The translations under genes were made by a program, and so were the position numbers. A DNA stretch of 64,000 nt from Bradyrhizobium sp. GTDB lineage: Bacteria; Pseudomonadota; Alphaproteobacteria; Rhizobiales; Xanthobacteraceae. The notes beneath the pieces were generated by a model that saw only the letters and a program-made list of their open reading frames with translations, searched no databases and was not told where the DNA came from. The stretch is taken from the NCBI GenBank assembly GCA_028290305.1, contig JAQGKC010000200.1, positions 1 through 64,000 on the forward strand. Reading direction: 5' to 3'. Of the stretch, positions 47,365-56,004 are shown in pieces. The number at the start of each line of letters is the position of its first letter. The first letter of the stretch is position 1.

Positions 47365-48558
47365 TCACTTCACGGCGCTGACCACACCTTTCGCGTGGAG
47401 CGCCTGACGCTGATCGGCGTCGTAGCCAAGCTCACTGAGGATATCGTCCGACTGCGCTCCGAGCTTTTGCGGCGGCAAGCGGATCGATGGAACCTCACCG
47501 TCGTAACGGATCGGATGGCTGACGAGCGTGATCGGAGATCCCGTCGCGCCCGCCACGGTCTGAAAGCTGCGATTATGCGCAACTTGCGGATCAACCACGA
47601 CATCCGAGTAATCGTTGACGCGAGCATGCCAAATGCCCTTTGCCGACAGAACGGCCAATAGATCAGCCGTGGATCGCCCTGCAAGGTTCGCTGAAATTGC
47701 GGCAGTCGCCTCGTCGCGCCGGCTGTAGGCATCGCTGTCGGGAATTCGCTGCGCCGGCGTCAATCCGAGCGCATCTCCCAACACATCAAGAGAACCCAGC
47801 GAGATGGCGACGTGGCCGTCTTTCGTCGCATAGATTCCGTAAGGAGCGCCGTAATACCAACCAGCGATCGGCCCGGGCTGCCGGACGTCGTCAGGCGTCT
47901 TGCCGTTGAGGTAGCAGGTGAACGATTCCATTTGCAGATCGAGCGCCGCGGACAGCAAGCTCACGTCGACGCGGCATCCCTTGCCCGTCTTCGATTTGCC
48001 GACCAGGGCCGCAAGAATTCCGGCCGCAAGCAGCGCGGCTCCGTGATGATCCACGGCCGACACACCGACAGCCCGAGGCCCGTGTTCCCGGCTTCCGGTG
48101 ATCGTTGCAAGTCCGGACAGCGCCTGCACCAGCAGGTCCTGGCCCGGCCGATTGACGTAGGGGCCGTCGGCGCCGTACCCCGAGGCCGCTGCGTAAATGA
48201 TGTCCGGCTTTATTCGCTTCGCCTCTTCAAATCCCAAACCAAGCTTGTCCAGCACGCCGGGCCGGAAATTTTCGGCGATGACGTCGGACGTCGCGATGAG
48301 CTTCTTGGCGATGGCGACCGCTTCGGGCTGCTTCAGGTCCAGCGTCAAGCTTCGCTTGTTGCGGTTGCCAGTCAAAAGCAGCATGGTTTGGCCGTCAACC
48401 TGCTTGTCGGCGCCGCCCCATTTGCGCTGAAACGCACCATCCGGCGGCTCAACGGCGATCACATCGGCGCCCAGATCCGCTAAAAACTGAACGCCGACCG
48501 GCCCCATCAGGAAATGATTGAAGCTCAGGACCCTGACGCCCTTCAGGAGATCGACCAT
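47365..48558 (-). CDS. CaiB/BaiF family (class III) CoA-transferase
   Basis: 397 residues. Asp170 (SAVDHHGAALLAAG) occupies the position of the catalytic Asp169 of formyl-CoA transferase. The N-terminal GVRVLSFNHFLMGPVGVQFLADLGADVIAVEPP and ENFRPGVLDKLGLGFEE are family hallmarks. It moves CoA between carboxylic acids. It is the first gene of the minus-strand operon, directly downstream of the palindromic LacI operator, so it is likely induced together with the transporter. Confidence 0.93.
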   Translation of the reverse strand: MVDLLKGVRVLSFNHFLMGPVGVQFLADLGADVIAVEPPDGAFQRKWGGADKQVDGQTMLLLTGNRNKRSLTLDLKQPEAVAIAKKLIATSDVIAENFRPGVLDKLGLGFEEAKRIKPDIIYAAASGYGADGPYVNRPGQDLLVQALSGLATITGSREHGPRAVGVSAVDHHGAALLAAGILAALVGKSKTGKGCRVDVSLLSAALDLQMESFTCYLNGKTPDDVRQPGPIAGWYYGAPYGIYATKDGHVAISLGSLDVLGDALGLTPAQRIPDSDAYSRRDEATAAISANLAGRSTADLLAVLSAKGIWHARVNDYSDVVVDPQVAHNRSFQTVAGATGSPITLVSHPIRYDGEVPSIRLPPQKLGAQSDDILSELGYDADQRQALHAKGVVSAVK

Positions 48559-48608
48559 TTTTGTCTAGAACTTTCTCTGCTGAATGGGAGGCCGAGCCCC
48601 CGCCTTAT

Positions 48609-48624
48609 CTGAAATCGATTTCAG
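48609..48624. promoter_or_regulatory. LacI-type operator 1
   Basis: Perfect 16-bp palindrome CTGAAATCGATTTCAG in the 197-bp divergent region between the CoA-transferase operon and the LacI gene. The central CG and the A/T-rich arms are typical of LacI-family operators. A near-identical copy (15 of 16) lies at 51111-51126. Confidence 0.85.
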
Positions 48625-48755
48625 AATAACGGTCCGGTCCGCCGAGTCAAGCCGCGCGGCAGCAAGGCTGGTCGATTTCGGGTCAGATCATGGACCCGGC
48701 AAGGTCAATCAGACATAGTCGTGTCCGAACGTTCCATTTTTGAAAACGAACTTGA

Positions 48756-49859
48756 ATGAACACAAAGCAGCGCCTTGACCCTCCGCTCGGTCGTCATACG
48801 TCGAGGGCCAAGATCGATGATGTCGCCAGAGAAGCCAGCGTTTCTCCTGCGACGGTCTCGCGCGTTCTGAACCATCCCGATATCGTACGGCCCGAACTGC
48901 GAGACAAAGTCGCGAGGGCGATCGCCACTTTGTCCTATACCCGCGACAGCGCCGGACGCGCCCTGAAATCCGGCCGCATGCGAACGATCGGCGCAATCGT
49001 GCCGACCCTGGGACTGAGCATTTTTGCCGAAGGCGTGGAAGCGCTGCAAAACCGGCTCAGCGAAAGCGGGTACACGCTGTTGATCGCCAACTCTCAATAC
49101 GACCAGCGACGTGAGCTGCAGGAATTGCAAAGCCTGATCGAACGCGGCGTCGACGGGATCGCGCTGGTCGGCGGTTCGCACGGCCCAGAATTGAGAGCTC
49201 TGATCAAACAGGCCGGCGTTCCGGTCATCACGACATACGTCACAAAGGGACAGGCCGGAATACCTGCGATCGGGATCGACAACGAGGCGGCGACGGAGGA
49301 ACTGACAAAATTCCTTCTCGAGCTTGGTCATGTCTGTTTTAGCGCGATCGTGAACATTCCTCCATCCAACGATCGATCGCGTGCCCGTCTCGAGGGAATT
49401 CAACGCGCATTGTCTCGGGCCGGAATCACGCTACAGCCAAGCCAGATCATCAGGGCGGATCACTCATTGGCGCAGGGTCGCAGCGCCCTGCGCCAGATCA
49501 TCAATGACCATCCGGATACGACGGCGATTATCTGCACCACGGACACCTTGGCCATTGGCGCCATGGCCGAGGCGAGAAAAATGGGATTGAGCGTGCCGCA
49601 ATCCCTGTCCATTACCGGCTTCGACGACGTCGAACTTGCAGCCCAGGTCGATCCTCCACTGACGACGATCAGCGTTCCGGCCGCGGAAATCGGCCGCGGT
49701 GCGGCGGACTATCTCATCAACGCGATCGCCGGGATGCCGATTCCGCGCAGCGTCCAGGTCCCCTACCGGCTGATCATACGATCTTCGACGTCCAAGCCGC
49801 GAACTTTCGGGACAGCGTCCCGAAAACCGCCGGGCAAAAAAAGGGCTGAGAAAGCCTAG
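48756..49859 (+). CDS. LacI family transcriptional regulator
   Basis: 367 residues. The HTH KIDDVAREASVSPATVSRVL (about 19-38) and hinge (SAGRALKSGRMRTIGAIVP) are followed by a periplasmic-binding-protein-like sensor domain (GFDDVELAAQVDPPLTTIS). Both divergent promoter regions around it hold the same palindrome, so it probably represses the CoA-transferase/ABC operon, the second GH88 gene, the enoyl-CoA hydratase gene and itself. The stop codon overlaps the stop of the convergent GH88 gene. Confidence 0.93.
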   Translation: MNTKQRLDPPLGRHTSRAKIDDVAREASVSPATVSRVLNHPDIVRPELRDKVARAIATLSYTRDSAGRALKSGRMRTIGAIVPTLGLSIFAEGVEALQNRLSESGYTLLIANSQYDQRRELQELQSLIERGVDGIALVGGSHGPELRALIKQAGVPVITTYVTKGQAGIPAIGIDNEAATEELTKFLLELGHVCFSAIVNIPPSNDRSRARLEGIQRALSRAGITLQPSQIIRADHSLAQGRSALRQIINDHPDTTAIICTTDTLAIGAMAEARKMGLSVPQSLSITGFDDVELAAQVDPPLTTISVPAAEIGRGAADYLINAIAGMPIPRSVQVPYRLIIRSSTSKPRTFGTASRKPPGKKRAEKA

Positions 49860-51052
49860 GATTCAAGGACTTTCGGCACCGCCCTGAGCTGTCCGGGAAG
49901 CACTGCGCTGCATAGCGCCTCTGCAAAGAAAAAATCGCCGAACAGCACGGCGCTGTCCACGCCCTCGTCGTGCGGCCTGGAATAGCATCCGTGGCGAAGC
50001 AGCCCGCGGTGCGTGCCTTCCGTCGCCAGATGGTGGTTGCACAGCTCGGTCAGGATATCGAGCGCATGCTTTCGCCAGCGAGCCCCCTTTTGCAAGTCAG
50101 GGTGCAGAGCGCCCATATCGAGCAGAGCGGAAGCCACGATCGCCGCCGCCGATGTGTCGAGCGGAGCGTTGGGGATCGACGGATCGTCGAAGTCCCAGAA
50201 CGGAATCAACGTCGAACCGGTTCGAGCGAGGTAAAAATCGGCGAGCCGTTCCGCGAGATCAAGGTAGATCCGTTTGCCAGTGGCTTCGGCGGTCCTGACA
50301 TAACCGTAGATTGCCCAGGCCTGACCGCGGGACCAGGCCGACTCGTCCGCATATCCCTGAAACGTGAATCCGCGATGGCGGCTTCCCGTTTCGAGGTCGT
50401 ATTCCACTGCGTGGTAGGTCGAGTTGTCGGGACGAATGAAGGCCTTTTGCGTCATCAGCGCATGCGCTTCGGCCGCCAATGTGAAACTGGCATCGTCCCT
50501 GTATTGCGCCGCCCAGTACAGCAGCGGCAAGTTGGCCATCGTATCGATAGCCGACGAGCGACGGCCCCGCTGATCATCAAGCGGTCCCCAGGCCGAAATG
50601 TAGCTGCCCTCGGGGGTCATGATCAGTCGCCGCCGCAATTGATCGGCCGCCTTGGCCGCAATCTCCGCATAAGCGGAATTGCCGGTGATGTGATAAGCCG
50701 CGACCGCGCTCGGGTAAAATATAAAGCCGATGTCGTGGGTATTTCCGTCTGCGGCTCGCGGGGCAACCAGCAAAAGCCGCTCGTTCGCGATATCGAGATA
50801 GGTCCGATTGCCGGTCCGCAGATAAGAGACCAGCAGCAGGCCGACCCAAAATCCGCAAAACCAGTTTCCGTGACTCCAGTTCTGTCCGCTGTAGCCGGCC
50901 GACACCGACGCCGGAAGAACTTTCCAGGCTCCGGAGGCTGACGTGACGTAGGGAAAATTGACGCCGAGAGCAGGTTCGTCCTCAAGGATCTTCTTCGCAC
51001 AAAGATCCAGCGCCCGCAGGAAAGCTTTCTGAGCGATCGGTTCCAAATCCAT
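49856..51052 (-). CDS. GH88-type unsaturated glucuronyl hydrolase
   Basis: 398 residues from MDLEPIAQKAF (AGGTGA just upstream; Met five codons earlier is possible). Asp107 in HDIGFIFY and Asp170 in SSAIDTMANLPLLYWA correspond to Asp88 and Asp149 of Bacillus unsaturated glucuronyl hydrolase. FTFQGYADESAWSRGQAWAI and IPFWDFDDPSIPNAP are further hallmarks. The enzyme hydrates the C4-C5 double bond of a terminal unsaturated uronic acid, releasing 5-keto-4-deoxyuronate. No signal peptide is visible, so it acts in the cytoplasm after uptake. It is divergent from the enoyl-CoA hydratase gene, with operator 2 between them. Confidence 0.92.
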   Translation of the reverse strand: MDLEPIAQKAFLRALDLCAKKILEDEPALGVNFPYVTSASGAWKVLPASVSAGYSGQNWSHGNWFCGFWVGLLLVSYLRTGNRTYLDIANERLLLVAPRAADGNTHDIGFIFYPSAVAAYHITGNSAYAEIAAKAADQLRRRLIMTPEGSYISAWGPLDDQRGRRSSAIDTMANLPLLYWAAQYRDDASFTLAAEAHALMTQKAFIRPDNSTYHAVEYDLETGSRHRGFTFQGYADESAWSRGQAWAIYGYVRTAEATGKRIYLDLAERLADFYLARTGSTLIPFWDFDDPSIPNAPLDTSAAAIVASALLDMGALHPDLQKGARWRKHALDILTELCNHHLATEGTHRGLLRHGCYSRPHDEGVDSAVLFGDFFFAEALCSAVLPGQLRAVPKVLES

Positions 51053-51110
51053 GGACTCACCTGACATTCCGGCGACCGTCCAGCCGGGCCGCCTCCCAAA
51101 AGCGCTATTG

Positions 51111-51126
51111 CAGAAATCGATTTCAG
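51111..51126. promoter_or_regulatory. LacI-type operator 2
   Basis: CAGAAATCGATTTCAG, with a perfect 12-bp core palindrome GAAATCGATTTC, between the divergent GH88 and enoyl-CoA hydratase genes. It matches operator 1 at 15 of 16 positions. Confidence 0.85.
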
Positions 51127-51160
51127 TGTAAACCGCCCGAACACGATTTTGGAGGTGAAA

Positions 51161-51943
51161 TTGAGCGATTTTCCCGAGCTGGTCCTTTCGGATTCTCCCA
51201 ATCCACATGTCGTCCGACTCACACTGAATCGAATCTCGAAGCGCAACGCGTTGAGCAACGAACTGATCGCACAGCTTGCCGCGGCGTTCCGCGCGGCTGC
51301 TCTGGATGAGTCCGTTCGATGCGTCGTGATCTGCGGGGGCGAAGGATTCTTTTCGGCCGGCGCCGATATCAAGGAAATGCAGCAGCGAGGCTTTGAGGCG
51401 ATCGACAACCCAGCCCGCCGCGCTGCATGGAAGGATATTTCCGGCTTCACGAAGCCATTAATCGCCGCGGTCGATGGCGTTTGCTACGGCGGTGGACATG
51501 AATTGGCGTTACTCGCCGACATCATCATCGCCGGCGGGGGCGCAACTTTTGGGCAACCGGAAATCAACATCGGAATTCTACCCGGCGACGGCGCAACCCA
51601 GCGCCTGACGCGCGTCGCTGGCAAATCTCTCGCCATGCTCATGATCCTCACCGGCGAGCCAATCGACGCAGCTACGGCGTTGCGGGCCGGGCTTGTTGCC
51701 GAAGTCGTGGAAAAAGGCCAAGCCCTTTCAAGAGCGCTGGCGATCGCCGAGTTGATCTCCAGAAAACCGCCTCGCTCCGCAGAGCTTGCCAAGGCATCTG
51801 TGCTGGCGGCCTATCACACCACTCTGGATACGGGCCTGGAATTCGAACGCCAGGCTATTCGATACGCATTCACGACCGAGGACCAGACGGAAGGCATGAA
51901 TGCATTCTTCGAAAAGCGTTCGCCCAAATATTTGGGGCGATAG
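51161..51943 (+). CDS. Enoyl-CoA hydratase/isomerase family protein
   Basis: 260 residues from TTG at 51161, chosen because GGAGG lies 5 nt upstream. The oxyanion-hole motifs are FFSAGADIKEM and VCYGGGHELALLADI. Both catalytic Glu equivalents of crotonase are present (GGHELA and QPEINIGILPGDGATQRL). It hydrates a 2-enoyl-CoA or isomerises a related thioester. It is transcribed from operator 2, so it should be co-regulated with the CoA-transferase and MaoC genes. Confidence 0.9.
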   Translation: MSDFPELVLSDSPNPHVVRLTLNRISKRNALSNELIAQLAAAFRAAALDESVRCVVICGGEGFFSAGADIKEMQQRGFEAIDNPARRAAWKDISGFTKPLIAAVDGVCYGGGHELALLADIIIAGGGATFGQPEINIGILPGDGATQRLTRVAGKSLAMLMILTGEPIDAATALRAGLVAEVVEKGQALSRALAIAELISRKPPRSAELAKASVLAAYHTTLDTGLEFERQAIRYAFTTEDQTEGMNAFFEKRSPKYLGR

Positions 51944-52009
51944 GGCATTGAAAACATTGGAGCGGGTGAAGCGCTCTTCCGCCGATTCGCTCATCGACAA
52001 GAGGCAACG

Positions 52010-52460
52010 CGCGAGTTGCACGGGTCCTTGAAGCGCAGCGCGGCGGCAGTGGCCGGCGATTCCGACGGTCAGGGACGACAGGCGACGCACCAACGGATCA
52101 TCGATCGGCGTCCAGGCGGAGGCCGGCGCGCGGTGCTGCGCTTCGTGGGGTAGCGCACGCCACGGCGCAGCGTCATTGCGAGCGCGACGGCGTGGTCGGC
52201 AACTTCCGTCGTGCCGTAATCCGGGCAACTGCAAACTGTGATATCGCGCCGTGCCGCTTCAGCGCGGTCGATGCGATCGTAGCCGACACCCATCCGCACC
52301 ACGACCTTCAGCTTCGGAAACCGCGCCATCTGCTCGGCCGGAAAGAAATGCCTGAACAGCACAGCCCTTCGGTCCGCGCGCAGTCGGCATCAGCGAGGTC
52401 AGCCAGTTGTCCGACCTCTCCGGGGCCCGGACAATCCGGGCATCACGCTGGACTCTAGCC
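52010..52460 (-). pseudogene. Decayed D-2-hydroxyacid dehydrogenase
   Basis: Pieces of one dehydrogenase appear in successive frames. VGQLADLADADC is followed in another frame by HFFPAEQMARFPKLKVVVRM and GVGYDRIDRAEAARRDITVC to VALAMTLRRGVRYP. In another frame come PIDDPLVRRLSSLTVGIAG (start of the NAD domain) and then a fragment reading RFKDP. At least three frame changes and loss of the catalytic C-terminal half leave no functional product. Boundaries are approximate. Confidence 0.75.
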
Positions 52461-52487
52461 CGACCGGATGATACGGATTTTATAAAA

Positions 52488-52502
52488 TGAAGCATTGCTT
52501 CA
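52488..52502. promoter_or_regulatory. Candidate IclR operator
   Basis: Perfect palindrome TGAAGCA-T-TGCTTCA, 31 bp upstream of the FAD oxidoreductase ATG and within an AT-rich promoter-like stretch. A partly similar ATGAAAC follows. Assignment to the IclR gene nearby is by proximity. Confidence 0.55.
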
Positions 52503-52533
52503 TATATGAAACACGACATGAGGATACGCATTA

Positions 52534-53913
52534 ATGCCGACCATCCAAGAACCTGCTCGCGAAATACCCGTGCTGATGGATGCGGACATAGTAGTGGTTG
52601 GCGGGGGCACCACGGGTCCGATTGCTGCCGCAGCCGCCGCGCGCCGGAACAAGAAAGTGGTTCTTGTCGAGCGGTTCGGTTCCTTAGGCGGCAATCTCAC
52701 CCTCGGCCTCAACACGAAGCCTTCGGGGGCGCTCGTGGGCGGCCTGCCCCTCGAGCTCTGGAAAATGGCACGCACGGCGGGAGCGGCCGGCGCTGACTAT
52801 TTCGCCGGGACCAAGACAGGAAAGGTCAAGATCGCATCACCCTGCGACCCCGAAATCATGAAGATGCTGCTGACGCGCCTCTGTACCGACGCTGGCGTCC
52901 AGATTCTCTTCGAAACCGTGGTCTCGCGTCCGATCCTCGACGGCGGTACGGTGACCGGCGTCGTCGTGGAGAACAAGGCTGGCCGCGGCTTCATCGGGGC
53001 CAAGGTCGTGATCGATTGTTCGGCCGACGGCGACATCGCTGCCAGCGCGGGCGCTCCGTTCGTCATGGGCTCGGGCGATGACGACGACGAAGTCAAAATG
53101 CAGCCCGTCGGCATGTATTTCACAATGTCCGACGTCGATGTCGTGGAACTCGCGCGCTGGGCGCGCCAAACGGACGATGTGCCCGCCCAGGCCATTCCAG
53201 ACAATGACGACGACCTCGATTACGGACTGTGGCTTACGGGCTTCAACAAAACGATCCGCGCCTATCGGGAAGAGACAAATATCGACCTGCCCCGCGAGAA
53301 CATAACCCTCAAGACAGCCAATGGGTTGATGTACGTGAACGCCACCCGGGTGCTGGGCGTCAACGTCTTCTCACCGATCGAGTTCAGCGCTGCGATCGTC
53401 GAGTGTTACCGCCAGATCGAGGAATATGCCCAGTTTCTTATCAAGAAGGTGCCCGGATTCGCGAAGGCCAAGATCGCCCAGATCGCGCCGGTGCTGGGGG
53501 TTCGCGAAACGCGGCATATCCGCGGCGAGTATATGCTGACCGCCAAGGACGTCAGCGGCGAGACCTCATTCCCAGACAGCATAGCTGCCGACGTGTCCGC
53601 CTTCGACGTGCATGACGTCAAAGGGGCCGATGTCGATTTCCGGGGGCTCAAGCCCTACGAATTGCCTTATCGGTGTCTGGTACCGCTGGGAGTTGAACAG
53701 CTGCTCGTCGCCGGACGATGCATTTCGGCCGATCACACCGCCCATGGCCGCAGCCGCAACGTTCCGGCTTGCATGGCCACCGGACAGGCGGCAGGAATCG
53801 CAGCTGCGATCGCTCTGGACAGCAACACAACGGTCCGGGAAGTTTCGATCGAACGGCTGCAGGCGGCCCTCCGCGAGGTTGGAATGCCTCTATATGCGGA
53901 TGAGCTGCGTTGA
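52534..53913 (+). CDS. FAD-dependent oxidoreductase (FAD_oxidored family)
   Basis: 459 residues. The Rossmann FAD motif DIVVVGGGTTGPIAAAAAAR (about 18-37) is followed by GSLGGNLTLGLNTKPSGALV. The C-terminal LLVAGRCISADHTAHGRSRN and ACMATGQAAGIAAAIAL are hallmarks of this family, whose members are mostly uncharacterised and often found in carbohydrate or organic-acid loci. GAGGA precedes the ATG. It is followed by a convergent IclR gene 20 bp away. Confidence 0.85.
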   Translation: MPTIQEPAREIPVLMDADIVVVGGGTTGPIAAAAAARRNKKVVLVERFGSLGGNLTLGLNTKPSGALVGGLPLELWKMARTAGAAGADYFAGTKTGKVKIASPCDPEIMKMLLTRLCTDAGVQILFETVVSRPILDGGTVTGVVVENKAGRGFIGAKVVIDCSADGDIAASAGAPFVMGSGDDDDEVKMQPVGMYFTMSDVDVVELARWARQTDDVPAQAIPDNDDDLDYGLWLTGFNKTIRAYREETNIDLPRENITLKTANGLMYVNATRVLGVNVFSPIEFSAAIVECYRQIEEYAQFLIKKVPGFAKAKIAQIAPVLGVRETRHIRGEYMLTAKDVSGETSFPDSIAADVSAFDVHDVKGADVDFRGLKPYELPYRCLVPLGVEQLLVAGRCISADHTAHGRSRNVPACMATGQAAGIAAAIALDSNTTVREVSIERLQAALREVGMPLYADELR

Positions 53914-53933
53914 TCGCCGTCGAACGCGATCGG

Positions 53934-54713
53934 TCAGCCGCGCCATCCAAGTCGCGCCGACACTTCGGCTGCCGTGCTGAGAACCTGATCGCGTACCGTT
54001 TCGATGTCTTTCAGAACGGTCTCCGAGTCCGAAATGTTGATGGCGGCCACGATGGCACCGCCGCTGTCCCGCACCGGCGCAGACAGGCTCACGATGCCGC
54101 TGACGAATCCGGAGCGGTGCCACGCATATCCGAGCTTCCGTTCGCGCGCGATGCGAGACCAGAGCGCGTCGACCGTCGTCGGTGTCTGGGGCGAGAATAC
54201 CTCCAGGGAAACCCCGCGGTAAAGGTCTTGGATCTCGGCCTTCGTCATATCGAACAGAAGGGCGCGGCCGGACGCGACGGCATGGCACGGGTAGCGCGTA
54301 CCGACCGGGATATCACCGCGCATGCGATGGTGGGACGACGCCGTGAAGACGTAAACGATTTCCGTTCTGTCGCGCACGCACATATGCGTGGAAAAGCCGG
54401 TGCGGTCGCGCAAAGCCGTGAGCGCGTCGCGTCCGCACGCGACGACCTCGGTCGTATGCAGATAATCGAACCCAAGAAGAAGTGTCTTGGGCCCAAGGCG
54501 GAATGCGGGGGAATTGGGAACACGCTGCAGGTAGCCATCCTGCTCGAGCGTATAAGCGAGCCGAAAGGCAGTTGCCCGCGGCAGTCCCAAAGCCGCCGTC
54601 ATCTCCGGAACTGTGACGACCCGTCGATCTCGGCGGAACATGTTCAGGATCGCAAGCCCGCGCCGCAGCGCGACAACGACATAGCGAGCCTGCTCTCCTT
54701 CATCCACGGTCAC
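53934..54713 (-). CDS. IclR family transcriptional regulator
   Basis: 259 residues from GTG with GGAGGT upstream. N-terminal winged HTH (VTVPEMTAALGLPRATAFRL) and an effector-binding GAF-like domain (RYPCHAVASGRALLFDM, ISLSAPVRDSGG-like SLSAPVRDSGGAIVAAINIS). It lies between the FAD oxidoreductase and hydrolase/symporter genes, so probably controls their use of one substrate. Confidence 0.9.
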   Translation of the reverse strand: MTVDEGEQARYVVVALRRGLAILNMFRRDRRVVTVPEMTAALGLPRATAFRLAYTLEQDGYLQRVPNSPAFRLGPKTLLLGFDYLHTTEVVACGRDALTALRDRTGFSTHMCVRDRTEIVYVFTASSHHRMRGDIPVGTRYPCHAVASGRALLFDMTKAEIQDLYRGVSLEVFSPQTPTTVDALWSRIARERKLGYAWHRSGFVSGIVSLSAPVRDSGGAIVAAINISDSETVLKDIETVRDQVLSTAAEVSARLGWRG

Positions 54714-54814
54714 TTGTCACACCTCCCGATCGACTGGCTTCAACGAAATACACGCGGGCGGTCCGCGTCCGACGCTCGGTGCCACCTTCCCCCGCATCGA
54801 GGAGGGTATTGACG

Positions 54815-55969
54815 ATGCTGGCGCCTCTACCTTCCGCGAGCCTTCCTGCGGGCGTCAAAGCGCGTTTCATCCAAGGCGTCAACGGCACGGACATGCACAT
54901 CCTGGAAGCCGGAGCTTCCGGACCGCGCCGCCCTACCATACTTTTGCTGCACGGGTTTCCCGAACTCGCCTATTCATGGCGCAAGGTCATGCCTGCTCTC
55001 GCGGAGGCCGGCTATTACGTCGTGGCGCCCGATCAGCGCGGCTACGGCCGCACGGCCGCGAGACCCATCCAATACGAGGAAGACCTGTCTCCGTTTCGCA
55101 TTCTCAATCTCGTGCGGGATGCTGTGGCCTTGCTCAACCTTTTGGGCGTAACCTCCGTCGCCGCCGTCGTGGGCCACGATTTCGGCGCCTCAATTGCTGC
55201 CGCGTGCGCTCTGGTCCGCCCTGACCTTTTCCACTCGCTGGCCATCATGAGCGCGCCGTTCACCGGGCCGCCCGCCTGGCCTCTCCCGCAACCTCCGCAA
55301 AAGGACGCAATTCAGGCTGAACTCGCCTCTCTTGGTCCACCACGCAAGCATTACCATGCCTATTTCGCGACGCGCGAGGCCAATGCGGACATGTGGCATT
55401 GCAAGCAGGGCGTGAACGGCTTCCTGCGAGCCTATTTTCATTTCAAGAGCGGCGATTGGCCGGGCAACAATCCCTTTGAGCTGTCGTCATGGACGGCCGA
55501 AGAACTCGCGCGCATGCCGCACTATTACATCATGCCACTCGCGCTAGGGATGGCGGAAACAGTCGCGCCGGAAGCTCCGCCGCCTGAAATCATCTCGTCG
55601 TCGCACTGGCTTACCGAACCGGAGCTCCGCGTCTACAGCGAGGACTACGAGCGCACCGGCTTTCAGGGCGGCCTCCAGTGGTATCGCGGGCGCATGAACG
55701 GGAGCCTGGCCCAGGACCTGAGCCTGTTTTCCGGGCGCACGATCGACTGCCCTGCGCTGTTCATGGCGGGCCAACGGGACTGGGGGGCGTACCAGATCCC
55801 CGGTGGCCTGCAACGCATGAGGCATGCCGTTTTCACCCGTACGGCGCCGCCTTGCTTTGTAGAAGGCGCCGGCCACTGGGTGCAGCAGGAGCGCGCGAAC
55901 ATCGTCTGCGAAAGTTTGCTCGATTTCTTCAAAGCTGCCGAGACGATGTCCCGCCGCGGGAGTCAGTAG
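54815..55969 (+). CDS. Alpha/beta hydrolase, epoxide-hydrolase-like
   Basis: 384 residues from MLAPLPSASLPAG, with GAGGAGGG upstream. The oxyanion motif is LLLHGFPELAYSWR. The nucleophile is Asp in VVGHDFGASIAA, the acid is Asp in MAGQRDWGAYQI, and the base is His in GAGHWVQQE. Lid tyrosines lie in YSEDYERTGFQGGLQWYRG. An Asp nucleophile with lid Tyr points to an epoxide hydrolase (or haloalkane dehalogenase relative) rather than an esterase. It is transcribed with the symporter 35 bp downstream. Confidence 0.88.
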   Translation: MLAPLPSASLPAGVKARFIQGVNGTDMHILEAGASGPRRPTILLLHGFPELAYSWRKVMPALAEAGYYVVAPDQRGYGRTAARPIQYEEDLSPFRILNLVRDAVALLNLLGVTSVAAVVGHDFGASIAAACALVRPDLFHSLAIMSAPFTGPPAWPLPQPPQKDAIQAELASLGPPRKHYHAYFATREANADMWHCKQGVNGFLRAYFHFKSGDWPGNNPFELSSWTAEELARMPHYYIMPLALGMAETVAPEAPPPEIISSSHWLTEPELRVYSEDYERTGFQGGLQWYRGRMNGSLAQDLSLFSGRTIDCPALFMAGQRDWGAYQIPGGLQRMRHAVFTRTAPPCFVEGAGHWVQQERANIVCESLLDFFKAAETMSRRGSQ

Positions 55970-56004
55970 AGCAGACGTTTCACAATAATCTCAGGGAGGG
56001 GTCT

